64,000 bases of DNA from Hymenobacter sp. YIM 151858-1 (GTDB lineage Bacteria; Bacteroidota; Bacteroidia; Cytophagales; Hymenobacteraceae): positions 62,001 to 126,000 of the forward strand of contig NZ_CP110136.1 in NCBI RefSeq assembly GCF_025979705.1, given 5' to 3'. Position numbers and translations under genes: made by a program. This document shows positions 42,801 through 51,242 of the stretch, in pieces. Under the pieces are notes generated by a model. It saw only the letters and a program-made list of their open reading frames with translations, had not been told where the DNA came from and ran no database searches. Position 1 is the stretch's first letter; each line of letters opens with the position of its first letter.

Positions 42801-42958
42801 GGCGCCGCGAAGATGGCGAACGGGGCTTCAAAGTTCTCGACGCTATCAATACGCAGCCGAACATTACGTATCTGACGAAGATCCGTAACACGGACGTATC
42901 GAACTTCTTCGCGCCTGAAGCTGAACATGCAGCAAAGGCTGAGCCCCACAATGCGTAA
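39878..42958 (+). CDS. actB: Alternative complex III subunit ActB, iron-sulfur protein
   Basis: ActB is the large peripheral subunit that fuses a molybdopterin-oxidoreductase-like domain, which has lost the cofactor in this family, to an iron-sulfur domain. About 1026 residues: a twin-arginine-like motif RRDFLKLMG near residue 47 and a Cys soon after (LASCEAP) that may be lipidated; the oxidoreductase-like region from about 60 to 700; then a four-cluster ferredoxin domain with CIGCGSCVLGC near 752, CQHCNHAPCETVCP near 829, CVGTRYCANNCP near 861, CSFC near 920 and CAQSCPTQA near 950. Start chosen at ATG 39878. Codon use is less G/C-rich at third positions than in neighbouring regions. Confidence 0.95.
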   Translation: MQESPKYWKGIEELENSPEFLHNALSEFGTLPVKESHPSTDDTVAPRRDFLKLMGFGLAAATLASCEAPVRKAIPYLNKPEEVDPGIANFYASTYFNGQDYNSVLIKTREGRPIKVEGNPESPVTRGGLSARGQASLLNLYDQSRLQSFAINGKPADKDQVDQEIRTKLAGVTGRIAIVSPTIISPTTKRVIAEFAGRYANTEHVMYDAVSQSALLRANGGVVPGFDFSKAAVIVSLAADFLGTWISPVEYASQYIVNRKVSSSKKTMSRHFQFEPNMTLTGANADVRVAVKPSELNQVALALYNGIVGGGAGSSYKNPQLTKAINELKAAGNRALVVSGSNDVAVQTLVAAINAALGNTGTTINPATPSFVRQGDDARMSRLVADMKAGRVGAVIFYHANPAYDHPLAADVKQALQNKGLLSISFNEKMDETTSLCQYQCPDHNWMESWNDFEPRRGSLSLSQPVITPLFKTRQAQESLLVWAGNPNTYYNYLRNNWRGVLGGNFQAGWDKAVHDGVAAGTLSPAPVAQVAPAVSADQAAGEVAASKAASGVELALYEKVGVGNGSHANNPWLQELPDPVSKATWGNYVTVSRAMAKEQGWEQGDVIRVTANGKSVELPVLIQPGQAQGSVGIAIGYGREKAGKVGDKVGANAFPLAQLRNGAVVYNVPVTLEKTDASQPIAQTQTHHTIMDRKPVVQEATLAQYIKNPKAVTEYDKISTPEGLEKPNKVSLWQDYEYKNHHWAMAIDLNSCIGCGSCVLGCQVENNIPVVGKQEVINRREMHWLRIDRYYSSDTHKDSFETEGKLATYALMEDPSDNPQVIFQPMLCQHCNHAPCETVCPVLATTHSTEGLNQMTYNRCVGTRYCANNCPYKVRRFNWFSYYSNEKFETVNGHMFTDLGRMVLNPDVTVRARGVIEKCSFCVQRIQLGKLEAKKEKRRPVDGEVVTACAQSCPTQAIVFGDLKDPNSRVAQIWRREDGERGFKVLDAINTQPNITYLTKIRNTDVSNFFAPEAEHAAKAEPHNA

Positions 42959-42986
42959 GTCAACTCGAAACTAAATACTGATCAAT

Positions 42987-44441
42987 ATGCAGCACGTTTC
43001 GCCTGTACGTATACCGCTCGTAACGAGCGGTAAGACGTACCACGACGTCACCCAGGACGTGTGCCGCCAGGTGGAGGCCAAGCCGAACATCCGTTGGATG
43101 GCCGCGCTAGCCGTAGCCTTGTTCTTTCTGGGCATTTTCTTCTATTCCGTTTACCGTACGCTTTGGTACGGTATCGGTGAGTGGGGCCTGAACAAAACGG
43201 TTGACTGGGCTTGGGATATCACCAACTTCGTATGGTGGGTAGGTATTGGCCACGCTGGTACTCTGATTTCAGCTGTACTCTTGCTGTTCCGTCAGAAGTG
43301 GCGGACCTCGATCAACCGTGCGGCTGAGGCTATGACCATTTTCGCCGTAATCTGCGCTGCGATGTTCCCGGTTTTGCACATGGGCCGTCCTTGGCTGGCT
43401 TACTGGGTTCTACCTCTGCAAAACACTTGGGGCTCGTTGTGGGTGAACTTCAATTCGCCTTTGCTCTGGGACGTATTTGCTATTTCGACTTACTTCTCGG
43501 TTTCGCTGGTATTTTGGTATACCGGTCTCATCCCTGATTTCGCGACCATTCGTGACCGTGCAAAAGGTCCGATTGCTCGCCGTGCTTATGCGCTGCTCAG
43601 CTTCGGTTGGAAAGGTGGCGCCAAGCACTGGTCACGCTACGAAACGGTTTCGCTGATCCTTGCGGGTGTTTCTACCCCGCTGGTATTATCGGTGCACACC
43701 ATCGTATCAATGGACTTTGCTACTTCAGTAGTACCAGGATGGCACACTACCATCTTCCCGCCCTACTTCGTGGCGGGTGCTATCTTCTCGGGTTTCGCCA
43801 TGGTACTCACGCTGATGCTGATTACCCGCGTTGTGTTCCGCTTAGAAGACTACATCACGCTCGAGCACATCGCTCTCATGAATAAAATCATGATGATTAC
43901 GGGCTCTATCGTTGGTGTTGCTTACATCACGGAATTCTTCATTGCTTGGTACTCGCAGGTGGAATTTGAGCAGTATGCATTCATCAACCGTGCTACTGGT
44001 CCTTACTGGTGGGCGTACTGGTCGATGATGACTTGCAACGTGATTTCGCCGCAGCTGGTATGGATTCGTCGCATTCGCTACAGCATTCCCGCTACGTTCA
44101 TTCTGTCGATCATTGTGAACATTGGTATGTGGTTCGAGCGCTTCGTAATTATCGTTACGTCGTTGCACCGCGACTACCTCCCATCCAGCTGGGCAATGTT
44201 TTCGCCTTCGATCATTGACATCGGGATTTATGTAGGTACGCTGGGTTTATTCTTCACCCTGTTCCTACTCTTTGCTAAGTTTTTCCCTGTGATTAACATG
44301 GCTGAGGTTAAATCTATCCTCAAATACGGTGTGGACAACGGTCCGACTTATGGTGGTGCCAACACCGGCGCTCAACAGTCGAGCTACCGTCCGACCGGTG
44401 CTCCTGCTTCTGCTCCCGTAAACTACAACAAGCATGACTAA
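42987..44441 (+). CDS. actC: Alternative complex III subunit ActC, NrfD-like quinol-site membrane protein
   Basis: ActC is one of two NrfD/PsrC-like integral membrane subunits and carries the likely menaquinol site of alternative complex III. The 484-residue product has about ten transmembrane helices (for example [57 protein letters not shown] and [18 protein letters not shown]). The motif GHAGTLISA and [12 protein letters not shown] are typical of NrfD-like subunits. It overlaps actD by 8 bases, so translation is coupled. Confidence 0.95.
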   Translation: MQHVSPVRIPLVTSGKTYHDVTQDVCRQVEAKPNIRWMAALAVALFFLGIFFYSVYRTLWYGIGEWGLNKTVDWAWDITNFVWWVGIGHAGTLISAVLLLFRQKWRTSINRAAEAMTIFAVICAAMFPVLHMGRPWLAYWVLPLQNTWGSLWVNFNSPLLWDVFAISTYFSVSLVFWYTGLIPDFATIRDRAKGPIARRAYALLSFGWKGGAKHWSRYETVSLILAGVSTPLVLSVHTIVSMDFATSVVPGWHTTIFPPYFVAGAIFSGFAMVLTLMLITRVVFRLEDYITLEHIALMNKIMMITGSIVGVAYITEFFIAWYSQVEFEQYAFINRATGPYWWAYWSMMTCNVISPQLVWIRRIRYSIPATFILSIIVNIGMWFERFVIIVTSLHRDYLPSSWAMFSPSIIDIGIYVGTLGLFFTLFLLFAKFFPVINMAEVKSILKYGVDNGPTYGGANTGAQQSSYRPTGAPASAPVNYNKHD

Positions 44442-44958
44442 GCGGTACGCGCTCGGCATCTTCGAAGATGAAGACGTGCTCTTGCACGCTATTGAAAACA
44501 TCCGCGCTGCCGGCGTAAAAATCTACGACGTTTTCTCGCCTTACCCCGTTCACGGCATCGATGATGCTTTGGGTATCGAACGCTCCCGTCTGCCGATTGC
44601 TGCGTTCTTCTATGGCTTGTGTGGCTTGTCGTTTGCTCTGTGGATGCAGATATACATGATGGGTTTCGACTGGCCAATGATCGTAGGCGGTAAACCCCAC
44701 ATTGGTCTGCCTGCCTTCATTCCGGTTGCTTTCGAGCTGACGGTTCTCTTCACGGCTCACGGCATGATGATTACCTTCTTCCTGATCAGCAAGCTCTGGC
44801 CACGTTGGCGCGTACCGGTTATGGACGTGCGTTCTACGGATGATAAGTTCGTCATGGCAATCGAGCTGAAAGAAGGAACCGATCTGGCTCAACTCACCCA
44901 GCTGCTGCGCAGCAATGGTGCTTCTGAGGTGAACGAGAAAGAAATGACCAAAGAATAA
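44434..44958 (+). CDS. actD: Alternative complex III subunit ActD (DUF3341)
   Basis: ActD is a small membrane subunit of the complex. The 174-residue product begins [17 protein letters not shown] with a ferredoxin-like cytoplasmic part (DUF3341), followed by two transmembrane helices ([20 protein letters not shown] and [20 protein letters not shown]) and a cytoplasmic C-terminus. It overlaps the end of actC by 8 bases, and its TAA overlaps the ATG of actE by one base (TAATG). The order actC-actD-actE is standard. Confidence 0.93.
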   Translation: MTKRYALGIFEDEDVLLHAIENIRAAGVKIYDVFSPYPVHGIDDALGIERSRLPIAAFFYGLCGLSFALWMQIYMMGFDWPMIVGGKPHIGLPAFIPVAFELTVLFTAHGMMITFFLISKLWPRWRVPVMDVRSTDDKFVMAIELKEGTDLAQLTQLLRSNGASEVNEKEMTKE

Positions 44959-45683
44959 TGACGCACTTTGTAAAATATGGCGTCCAGGCTTCGGCCATTG
45001 TGTTCGCTTCGGTGCTGGTAACTGCTTGCAACGATGCCAACGATCCAGGCTTGGAGTATGCGCCTCAGATGTACGAGTCAATCCCGTACGAGCCGCTGAA
45101 ACAGTACGATGCTAATACGGTTAATCCGATGGGCATCAATATGCGTAACCCAGCTATTGCTACGGTTCCGCGTGGTAAGCTTGACTACTTCAACCATATC
45201 GGTAAAGACAGTGTAGGTATAGCTTCGCGCACTTTGCGTAATCCGCTTGCTTACAGCCGTCAAAACCTGGAAGAAGGCAAAGTCCTTTACACCAGAGTCT
45301 GCCAACACTGCCATGGCGAGCAGGGTGACGGCAATGGACCTGTAGGAGCTAAGTTTAAAGGCGTTCCCAACTATTCAGCTGGTGCTTACGCCAACATGAA
45401 CGATGCTCATATCTACCACGTGATTCAATGGGGTAAAGGACGTATGATGCCGCACGGCTCAATAGTCAACCCCGAAGAACGTTGGAAGATTGCGATGTAC
45501 GTGCGCGTACTGCAGAAAGGTAAAGGGCCGGAAGGCATGAGCGAGTTGGTACAAGACGAACTCACTCCTACGCAAAAAACCAATCCCGAAAATCAGGAGC
45601 CGTACGGTCAAGCTCAGGCTGACAAAGCTTCGGAAACCCCGGGCCAAGGTGGCACGGAAGCTCGTAACGGCACGGCAGAGTAA
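44958..45683 (+). CDS. actE: Alternative complex III subunit ActE, mono-heme cytochrome c lipoprotein
   Basis: ActE is a membrane-anchored mono-heme cytochrome c that carries electrons on from the complex. The 241-residue product has a lipobox (LVTAC, Cys at 24), then a class I cytochrome c with C115-x2-C118-H119 in RVCQHCHGEQGDGNGPVG and a candidate Met ligand in GRMMPHG. The C-terminal tail is hydrophilic and low in complexity. It overlaps actD by one base and precedes actF by 5 bases, so it is within the translational unit. Confidence 0.93.
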   Translation: MTHFVKYGVQASAIVFASVLVTACNDANDPGLEYAPQMYESIPYEPLKQYDANTVNPMGINMRNPAIATVPRGKLDYFNHIGKDSVGIASRTLRNPLAYSRQNLEEGKVLYTRVCQHCHGEQGDGNGPVGAKFKGVPNYSAGAYANMNDAHIYHVIQWGKGRMMPHGSIVNPEERWKIAMYVRVLQKGKGPEGMSELVQDELTPTQKTNPENQEPYGQAQADKASETPGQGGTEARNGTAE

Positions 45684-45688
45684 TCAAT

Positions 45689-47011
45689 ATGGCTTCAACG
45701 CATCATCACGAACCTGTAACGGCTGAGTTCCTCGAACTCTCGCCCGCTGCGCGCCGTCGGTTCATCCTGTTCATTGTTGCCGGGGTCGTGCTAATGGCCA
45801 TCGGTCTCATAATGGCTGCTATGAATGTGGGCGGCCACCACGAAGTTGCCGCTGCTGGTCATGGTGCCTCAGAGGGCGCTGGTGCATCAGTTGAGCATGG
45901 CGGCGATCATGCCCCTATCTGGCTACGTCGGCTATTTGTTAGCCTTTGGCAAAGCAATACCTACCTGATTGGTATTTCGGTTGTAGGAACTGTGTTCGTT
46001 GCCATCAACACGGTTGCTTACGCGGGCTGGTCGATCATCGTCCGCCGTATTGCTGAGGCCTTCAGCGCTTGGCTGCTGCCCGGTTTGGCAATTATGCTGA
46101 TCGTTTTCTTCGCCAGCGGTCATAACCTCTTCCACTGGCGTACTGAGGGCATCATGGATCCGACCTCGGAACATTATGATGCAATCATTGCTGGCAAGTC
46201 AGGTTTCCTGAATCTGCCGTTCTACTTAATCCGGATGGTGCTGTTTGTACTTATCTGGTGGTTCTTCTCGGAGCGTTTGCGTAAGCTTTCGCTAGAAGAA
46301 GACCAGCTTGGAGGTACAGGCTTTTGGGATAAGAGCATCAATGTATCAGCCTTGTTCCTGGTGCTGTTCGCAGTAACCTCTTCGATTGCAGCTTGGGACT
46401 GGGTTATGTCTATCGACACGCACTGGTTCTCAACAATGTTTGGTTGGTACGTGTTTGCTTCATGGTGGGTAGCGGGGATTGCTGCTATCCTACTAACGGC
46501 TATTTTCTTAAAGCAAGCAGGCTACTTGCGCTTCCTGAACTCTAACCACCTGCATGACCTAGGCAAGTTGATGTTTGGTTTCAGCATCTTCTGGACCTAT
46601 ATATGGTTCTCGCAATTCATGCTGATCTGGTATGCTAACCTGCCAGAAGAATCGGTTTACTTCAACCAGCGCTTAGGCGGGTTTAATGGGCAGTACACTT
46701 GGCTGTTTTTCTTCAACCTGATTATCAACTTCGCTTTCCCCTTCCTGGCTCTGATGACGCGCGATGCAAAACGCCAGATGATCATGTTGAAAATCGTTGC
46801 TATTGCCGTTTTGATCGGCCACTGGCTTGATTTCTACATGATGATTATGCCCGGAACGATGAAGGCCGACAGTGGGTTTATCATTGAGATTGGTACTGCG
46901 CTAGTATTCCTAGGTGCGTTCCTTCTGCTGATGACGAAACGTCTGTCACAGGCATCATTGATTCCTGTCAATCACCCCTTCGTAGAGGAGAGCGTACATC
47001 ACACAACCTAA
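45689..47011 (+). CDS. actF: Alternative complex III subunit ActF, second NrfD-like membrane subunit
   Basis: ActF is the second NrfD/PsrC-like subunit and forms a pseudo-symmetrical pair with ActC. The 440-residue product has about ten transmembrane helices (for example FILFIVAGVVLMAIGLIMA, SNTYLIGISVVGTVFVAINTV and GFSIFWTYIWFSQFMLIWYA) and a His/Gly-rich periplasmic loop near 49-75 (GGHHEVAAAGHGASEGAG). It is the last act gene, followed after 43 bases by coxB with no terminator, which supports a joint act-cox transcript. Confidence 0.94.
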   Translation: MASTHHHEPVTAEFLELSPAARRRFILFIVAGVVLMAIGLIMAAMNVGGHHEVAAAGHGASEGAGASVEHGGDHAPIWLRRLFVSLWQSNTYLIGISVVGTVFVAINTVAYAGWSIIVRRIAEAFSAWLLPGLAIMLIVFFASGHNLFHWRTEGIMDPTSEHYDAIIAGKSGFLNLPFYLIRMVLFVLIWWFFSERLRKLSLEEDQLGGTGFWDKSINVSALFLVLFAVTSSIAAWDWVMSIDTHWFSTMFGWYVFASWWVAGIAAILLTAIFLKQAGYLRFLNSNHLHDLGKLMFGFSIFWTYIWFSQFMLIWYANLPEESVYFNQRLGGFNGQYTWLFFFNLIINFAFPFLALMTRDAKRQMIMLKIVAIAVLIGHWLDFYMMIMPGTMKADSGFIIEIGTALVFLGAFLLLMTKRLSQASLIPVNHPFVEESVHHTT

Positions 47012-47054
47012 GCCCTGCGCGGTTCGGACCACTGACTTTCACAACGTACAACTA

Positions 47055-48122
47055 ATGATTGCTCTAGGTATCCTTCTGGCGCTGGTGCTCCTTCTGGTCG
47101 TGTTCGGCCTCTTGTTCCGGCTACAGATTCTGACTTCCATTTTCTCGGGCAGCTATAACCGGCCAGTAGGCCTCAGCAACCGGGTAAATGCCATCTTAAT
47201 GTTGTTATTCCTGATTGTAGGAGGCGCAGCATTTGCTTATTCGTTTGTCGACAACTTCGACAAAATGAATCCGCCGATTGCTTCGGTACACGGCATGCAT
47301 ACCGAGAAGCTTTTCTGGACCACAATGGTGGTTATCGGTATCGTATTCGTTATAACTCAAGTAGCGTTGTTTGTCTACTCTTATCGTTACCAGTATCGTG
47401 AAGGTCGTCGTGCGTTCTTTTTCTCGCACAACAACAAAATCGAGATTATCTGGACGGTAATCCCAGCGGTGGTTATGTCGGGCCTCATCTTTGGCGGCTG
47501 GAAAGAATGGACGAGCATTATGGGTCCTGCTCCAAAAGATGCCATTGAGGTAGAGGTAATGGGTAAGCAGTTCAACTTCCTTGTTCGTTACCCCGGTCGC
47601 GACCAAAAGCTCGGCAACATCAACTACCGTTTGATTGATGCTACCAACGAGTTTGGCTTCGATCTGAACGATCAGCGCGGAATGGACGATTTCACGGCTG
47701 GTGAGGTACACGTACCTAAAGGCCATCCGGTGCTGATGCGTATCCGTTCGCGCGACGTGTTGCACGCAGTGTACGCTCCCCACTTCCGTGTTCAGATGTA
47801 CGCCGTACCTGGCATGCCTACTAAGTTTTGGTTTACTCCTACCAAAACTACTGACGAAATGCGGGCTCAAACGGGTAACCCGAATTTCAACTACGAGATT
47901 GCCTGCAATCAGATCTGCGGTCGGGGTCACTTCGCAATGAAGGCCACCATTATCGTTGACGAGCCTGAAGATTACATTGCTTGGTATTCTCAGCAGAAGT
48001 CGTTCGTAGAGCAAAACCCAGATGTACTTGCCGATTTCAAACAGAAAAAGGCTGCCTCTGTTGAACAAGCACAAGCTGCTGTAGCGGTGCCCTCTACTGT
48101 TTCGGCTAAAGCCGCCCTCTAA
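47055..48122 (+). CDS. coxB: Cytochrome c oxidase subunit II
   Basis: Subunit II holds the dinuclear CuA centre that accepts electrons from cytochrome c. In this 355-residue protein the CuA ligands are H237 (VLHAVY), C284 and C288 (CNQICGRGH), H292 and M295. Four hydrophobic segments precede the cupredoxin domain (near 1-20, 45-64, 88-108 and 130-148), two more than the usual pair of helices. No fused cytochrome c domain is present, although adjacent actE and actA supply heme groups. It is 27 bases upstream of coxA. Confidence 0.95.
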   Translation: MIALGILLALVLLLVVFGLLFRLQILTSIFSGSYNRPVGLSNRVNAILMLLFLIVGGAAFAYSFVDNFDKMNPPIASVHGMHTEKLFWTTMVVIGIVFVITQVALFVYSYRYQYREGRRAFFFSHNNKIEIIWTVIPAVVMSGLIFGGWKEWTSIMGPAPKDAIEVEVMGKQFNFLVRYPGRDQKLGNINYRLIDATNEFGFDLNDQRGMDDFTAGEVHVPKGHPVLMRIRSRDVLHAVYAPHFRVQMYAVPGMPTKFWFTPTKTTDEMRAQTGNPNFNYEIACNQICGRGHFAMKATIIVDEPEDYIAWYSQQKSFVEQNPDVLADFKQKKAASVEQAQAAVAVPSTVSAKAAL

Positions 48123-48149
48123 CGAGTAACTATTAAGCAAGCTTTTCTG

Positions 48150-50003
48150 ATGGCTGCATCAAACATTCCGATGGGCTCGGCACCAACCAGCGCGCCGCAC
48201 ATCCAGCATCACGTAGCCGGCGACCACCACGACGAGCACCATGATGAAGGCAACTTCCTAACGAAGTATGTTTTCAGCACGGACCACAAGATGATTGCTA
48301 AGCAATTCCTGATTTCAGGTATTGCCTGGGCTTTTATCGGTGCCACGCTCTCCACGCTGTTCCGTATTCAGTTGGGTTGGCCCGATGCTCAGCTTACGTG
48401 GCTTGAGCCATTGCTGGGTCGTTGGGTAGAAGGAGGGAAGCTTAACCCCGAATTCTATCTGGCATTGGTTACCATGCACGGCACTATCATGGTGTTCTTC
48501 GTGCTAACTGCAGGTTTGAGCGGTACCTTCTCGAACTTCCTCATCCCACTGCAGATCGGTGCGCGTGATATGGCTTCGGGCTTTATGAACATGCTCTCGT
48601 TCTGGTTCTTCTTCCTGGCGGGTGTGGTAATGTTCGTTTCGCTGTTCCTCGAAACCGGGCCTGCAGCTGCTGGCTGGACGATCTATCCTCCGCTCAGTGC
48701 GTTGCCGCAAGCCATTCCTGGCTCAGGAGCTGGCCAAACCCTTTGGCTGGTTTCGATGGCTCTGTTCATTGTATCGCAGCTCCTAGGTGGTGTTAACTAC
48801 ATCACTACTGTAATCAACCTGCGTACTGCCGGTATGTCGATGGCTAAATTGCCGCTGACAATCTGGTCGTTCTTCCTGACTGCAATTCTGGGTCTGCTTT
48901 CTTTCCCGGTACTGTTCTCAGCTGCTCTGCTACTAATCTTTGACCGTTCTTTTGGCACTAGCTTCTTCCTCTCCGATATCTACATTGGTGGTGAAGCTCT
49001 GAACCATGTTGGCGGTAGCCCGATCCTGTTCCAGCACTTATTCTGGTTCCTAGGTCACCCGGAAGTTTACATTGTAATCATGCCGGCCATGGGTATTGTA
49101 TCAGAAGTAATGGCTACGAATGCTCGTAAGCCGATCTTCGGTTACCGTGCCATGATTGGTTCGCTGATCGGTATCTCGCTGTTGTCGTTCGTTGTGTGGG
49201 CTCACCACATGTTCGTAACGGGCATGAACCCCTTCCTGGGGTCGGTGTTTATGTTCCTGACGCTCATCATTGCAGTGCCTTCAGCAGTAAAAACCTTTAA
49301 CTGGTTGGCTACACTGTGGCGCGGTAACATCCGCTTTACTGCTGCTATGCTGTTTGCCATTGGCTTCGTTTCGCTATTCGTATCGGGTGGTCTGACGGGT
49401 ATCATCCTAGGCAACGCTGCACTCGACATCCAGATGCACAACACCTACTTCGTGGTGGCCCACTTCCACCTAGTAATGGGTAGCTCTGCATTCTTCGGTA
49501 TGTTCGCCGGTGTTTACCACTGGTTCCCGAAGATGTTTGGCCGCATGATGGACGAAAAGCTCGGCTACGTACACTTCTGGCTAACCATCCTGGCTGCTTA
49601 CTTGGTATTCCTGCCGATGCACTACGTTGGTATTGCTGGTTTCCCACGTCGCTACTACGCCTACACGGCGTACGAGACCTTCAACCAGTTTGCTGACCTG
49701 AACACGTTCATTTCGATAGCTGCAATCTTTGCTTTCTTCGCACAGTTTGTATTCCTGTTCAACTTCGTGTACAGCATCTTCCGCGGTCGTCGAGCTACCG
49801 AGAACCCGTGGAACTCGAATACGCTGGAATGGACTACGCCAGTGGTTCCTGGTCACGGCAACTGGCCTGGCGCAATTCCGGCAGTTTACCGCTGGCCTTA
49901 CGACTACAGCAAGCCCGGCGCAGAGCAGGACTTCATTCCTCAGAATATCCCGTACTCGCAGACTGTTTCTTCGAACCTGCCGTACGAGCGCGAAATGGAA
50001 TAA
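48150..50003 (+). CDS. coxA: Cytochrome c oxidase subunit I (caa3 type)
   Basis: Subunit I carries the low-spin heme and the heme a3-CuB centre where O2 is reduced and protons are pumped. The 617-residue product has a His-rich cytoplasmic start, then 12 or more helices. Metal-site motifs: GHPEVYIVIMPAMG (CuB His cross-linked to Tyr), WAHHMFVTGM (two CuB His) and HNTYFVVAHFHLVMG (heme a3 and heme a ligands), with the first low-spin heme ligand in LVTMHGTIMVF. A terminator 21 bases after the stop codon ends the act-cox unit. Confidence 0.97.
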   Translation: MAASNIPMGSAPTSAPHIQHHVAGDHHDEHHDEGNFLTKYVFSTDHKMIAKQFLISGIAWAFIGATLSTLFRIQLGWPDAQLTWLEPLLGRWVEGGKLNPEFYLALVTMHGTIMVFFVLTAGLSGTFSNFLIPLQIGARDMASGFMNMLSFWFFFLAGVVMFVSLFLETGPAAAGWTIYPPLSALPQAIPGSGAGQTLWLVSMALFIVSQLLGGVNYITTVINLRTAGMSMAKLPLTIWSFFLTAILGLLSFPVLFSAALLLIFDRSFGTSFFLSDIYIGGEALNHVGGSPILFQHLFWFLGHPEVYIVIMPAMGIVSEVMATNARKPIFGYRAMIGSLIGISLLSFVVWAHHMFVTGMNPFLGSVFMFLTLIIAVPSAVKTFNWLATLWRGNIRFTAAMLFAIGFVSLFVSGGLTGIILGNAALDIQMHNTYFVVAHFHLVMGSSAFFGMFAGVYHWFPKMFGRMMDEKLGYVHFWLTILAAYLVFLPMHYVGIAGFPRRYYAYTAYETFNQFADLNTFISIAAIFAFFAQFVFLFNFVYSIFRGRRATENPWNSNTLEWTTPVVPGHGNWPGAIPAVYRWPYDYSKPGAEQDFIPQNIPYSQTVSSNLPYEREME

Positions 50004-50023
50004 TACCAGTTCCGCTGAATGTT

Positions 50024-50060
50024 AAAAGGGAAGCCAGATTCTGGCTTCCCTTTTCTTTTT
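50024..50060 (+). terminator. Terminator of the act-cox operon
   Basis: AAAAGGGAAGCCAG (50024-50037), loop ATT, CTGGCTTCCCTTTT (50041-50054), then T residues. It separates coxA from the ctaA group. Confidence 0.88.
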
Positions 50061-50110
50061 TCAAGCAAATCAATCGGAACTTCGCAGCCTTATCTGGTTT
50101 TACTTTTCAG

Positions 50111-51190
50111 ATGGACACACCAGCTTTTGAACGCCGATTTAAGCTCGTCGCTACCCTAACGTTGGTAGCGGTTTACGTGCTGATTTTGGTAGGAGGAATT
50201 GTGAGAAGCACAGGCTCGGGAATGGGTTGCCCCGATTGGCCCAAATGTTTTGGCCAGTGGGTGCCTCCTACTCATATCAATCAATTACCTTCTAATTATA
50301 AGGAGATATACACGGCCCAGCGCGTAGCCAAAAATGAGCGCCTTGCTAAAACGCTCGCAAGCCTTGGTTTCGCTGAAGTAGCGGCCGACATTTTCGCTCA
50401 TCCCAATCAGTACATCGAAACTGATTTCAACGCCACCAAAACCTGGATTGAATACCTGAACAGGCTGACGGGTGTAGTGATTGGTTTTCTAATACTACTC
50501 ACAGTCGTTTTTGCATGGCCCTACCGTCGAACCGACCCCTTAATTTTTTGGGCAACGTTTCTGAGTTTTACAACAGTGGGTATACAAGGATGGCTGGGCT
50601 CATTGGTGGTTTCCACCAATCTGCTGCCGGTTATGGTTACTATACACATGAGTTTGGCTCTGGTGCTGGTTGCGTTACTGATTTGGACTATCGTTAGAGC
50701 TGACAAGTGTGCGGTAACAAGGCCCTCACAGCCTTTGCCTACTAGTTCGGCTGTGCTGCTTTTATGTCTGACCGCTCTTACCTTCTTGCAGATTGTGGTA
50801 GGTACGCAGGTGCGGGAGGATATTGATATGGTGGCTTTTGGTTTGAACTACATGCACCGCGACCAATGGATTGGGCAGTTAGGTGGTGTATTTAGGTTTC
50901 ACCGCACTTTTTCGGCAGTGCTGTTGGTAGGTAACGTGTATGTTGCCGTTAGACTCCTGCAAACCGGTAATGCAGCCCTCATCAAGATGGCTTACGCCAC
51001 GCTGCTGGTACTGGTACTCGAAATTGTAGCAGGTATCACGCTCGCCTATTTTGGGATGCCTGCTGCAGCGCAGCCAATTCATCTTACCCTAGGTACATTG
51101 CTGTTCGGGGTGCAGTTTCTGGCCTTCGTACAATACCGAAAGTTGATGCACTTGCCTCAAACCGCCCGGCATCCGCTTGTTGTTGCGTAA
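50111..51190 (+). CDS. ctaA: Heme A synthase (COX15/CtaA family)
   Basis: CtaA oxidises the C8 methyl of heme O to a formyl group to make heme A for the oxidase. The 359-residue product has eight transmembrane helices. The first helix is followed by the conserved Cys pair C40/C46 in GMGCPDWPKCFGQW. Conserved helix-end His residues are present at H179 (VTIHMSL), H264 (FRFHRTFS) and H324 (QPIHLTLG). The expected first His of the ExxHR motif is Asn here: E114-Y-L-N117-R. The loop between helices 1 and 2 is longer than in Bacillus. It begins the heme-A and COX3 group after the act-cox terminator; start at ATG 50111. Confidence 0.92.
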   Translation: MDTPAFERRFKLVATLTLVAVYVLILVGGIVRSTGSGMGCPDWPKCFGQWVPPTHINQLPSNYKEIYTAQRVAKNERLAKTLASLGFAEVAADIFAHPNQYIETDFNATKTWIEYLNRLTGVVIGFLILLTVVFAWPYRRTDPLIFWATFLSFTTVGIQGWLGSLVVSTNLLPVMVTIHMSLALVLVALLIWTIVRADKCAVTRPSQPLPTSSAVLLLCLTALTFLQIVVGTQVREDIDMVAFGLNYMHRDQWIGQLGGVFRFHRTFSAVLLVGNVYVAVRLLQTGNAALIKMAYATLLVLVLEIVAGITLAYFGMPAAAQPIHLTLGTLLFGVQFLAFVQYRKLMHLPQTARHPLVVA

Positions 51191-51242
51191 CTTTGCGGCC
51201 CCATTTGGAGCCGAATGCCCGGCTTGATTGTTTTTGCTGCTG

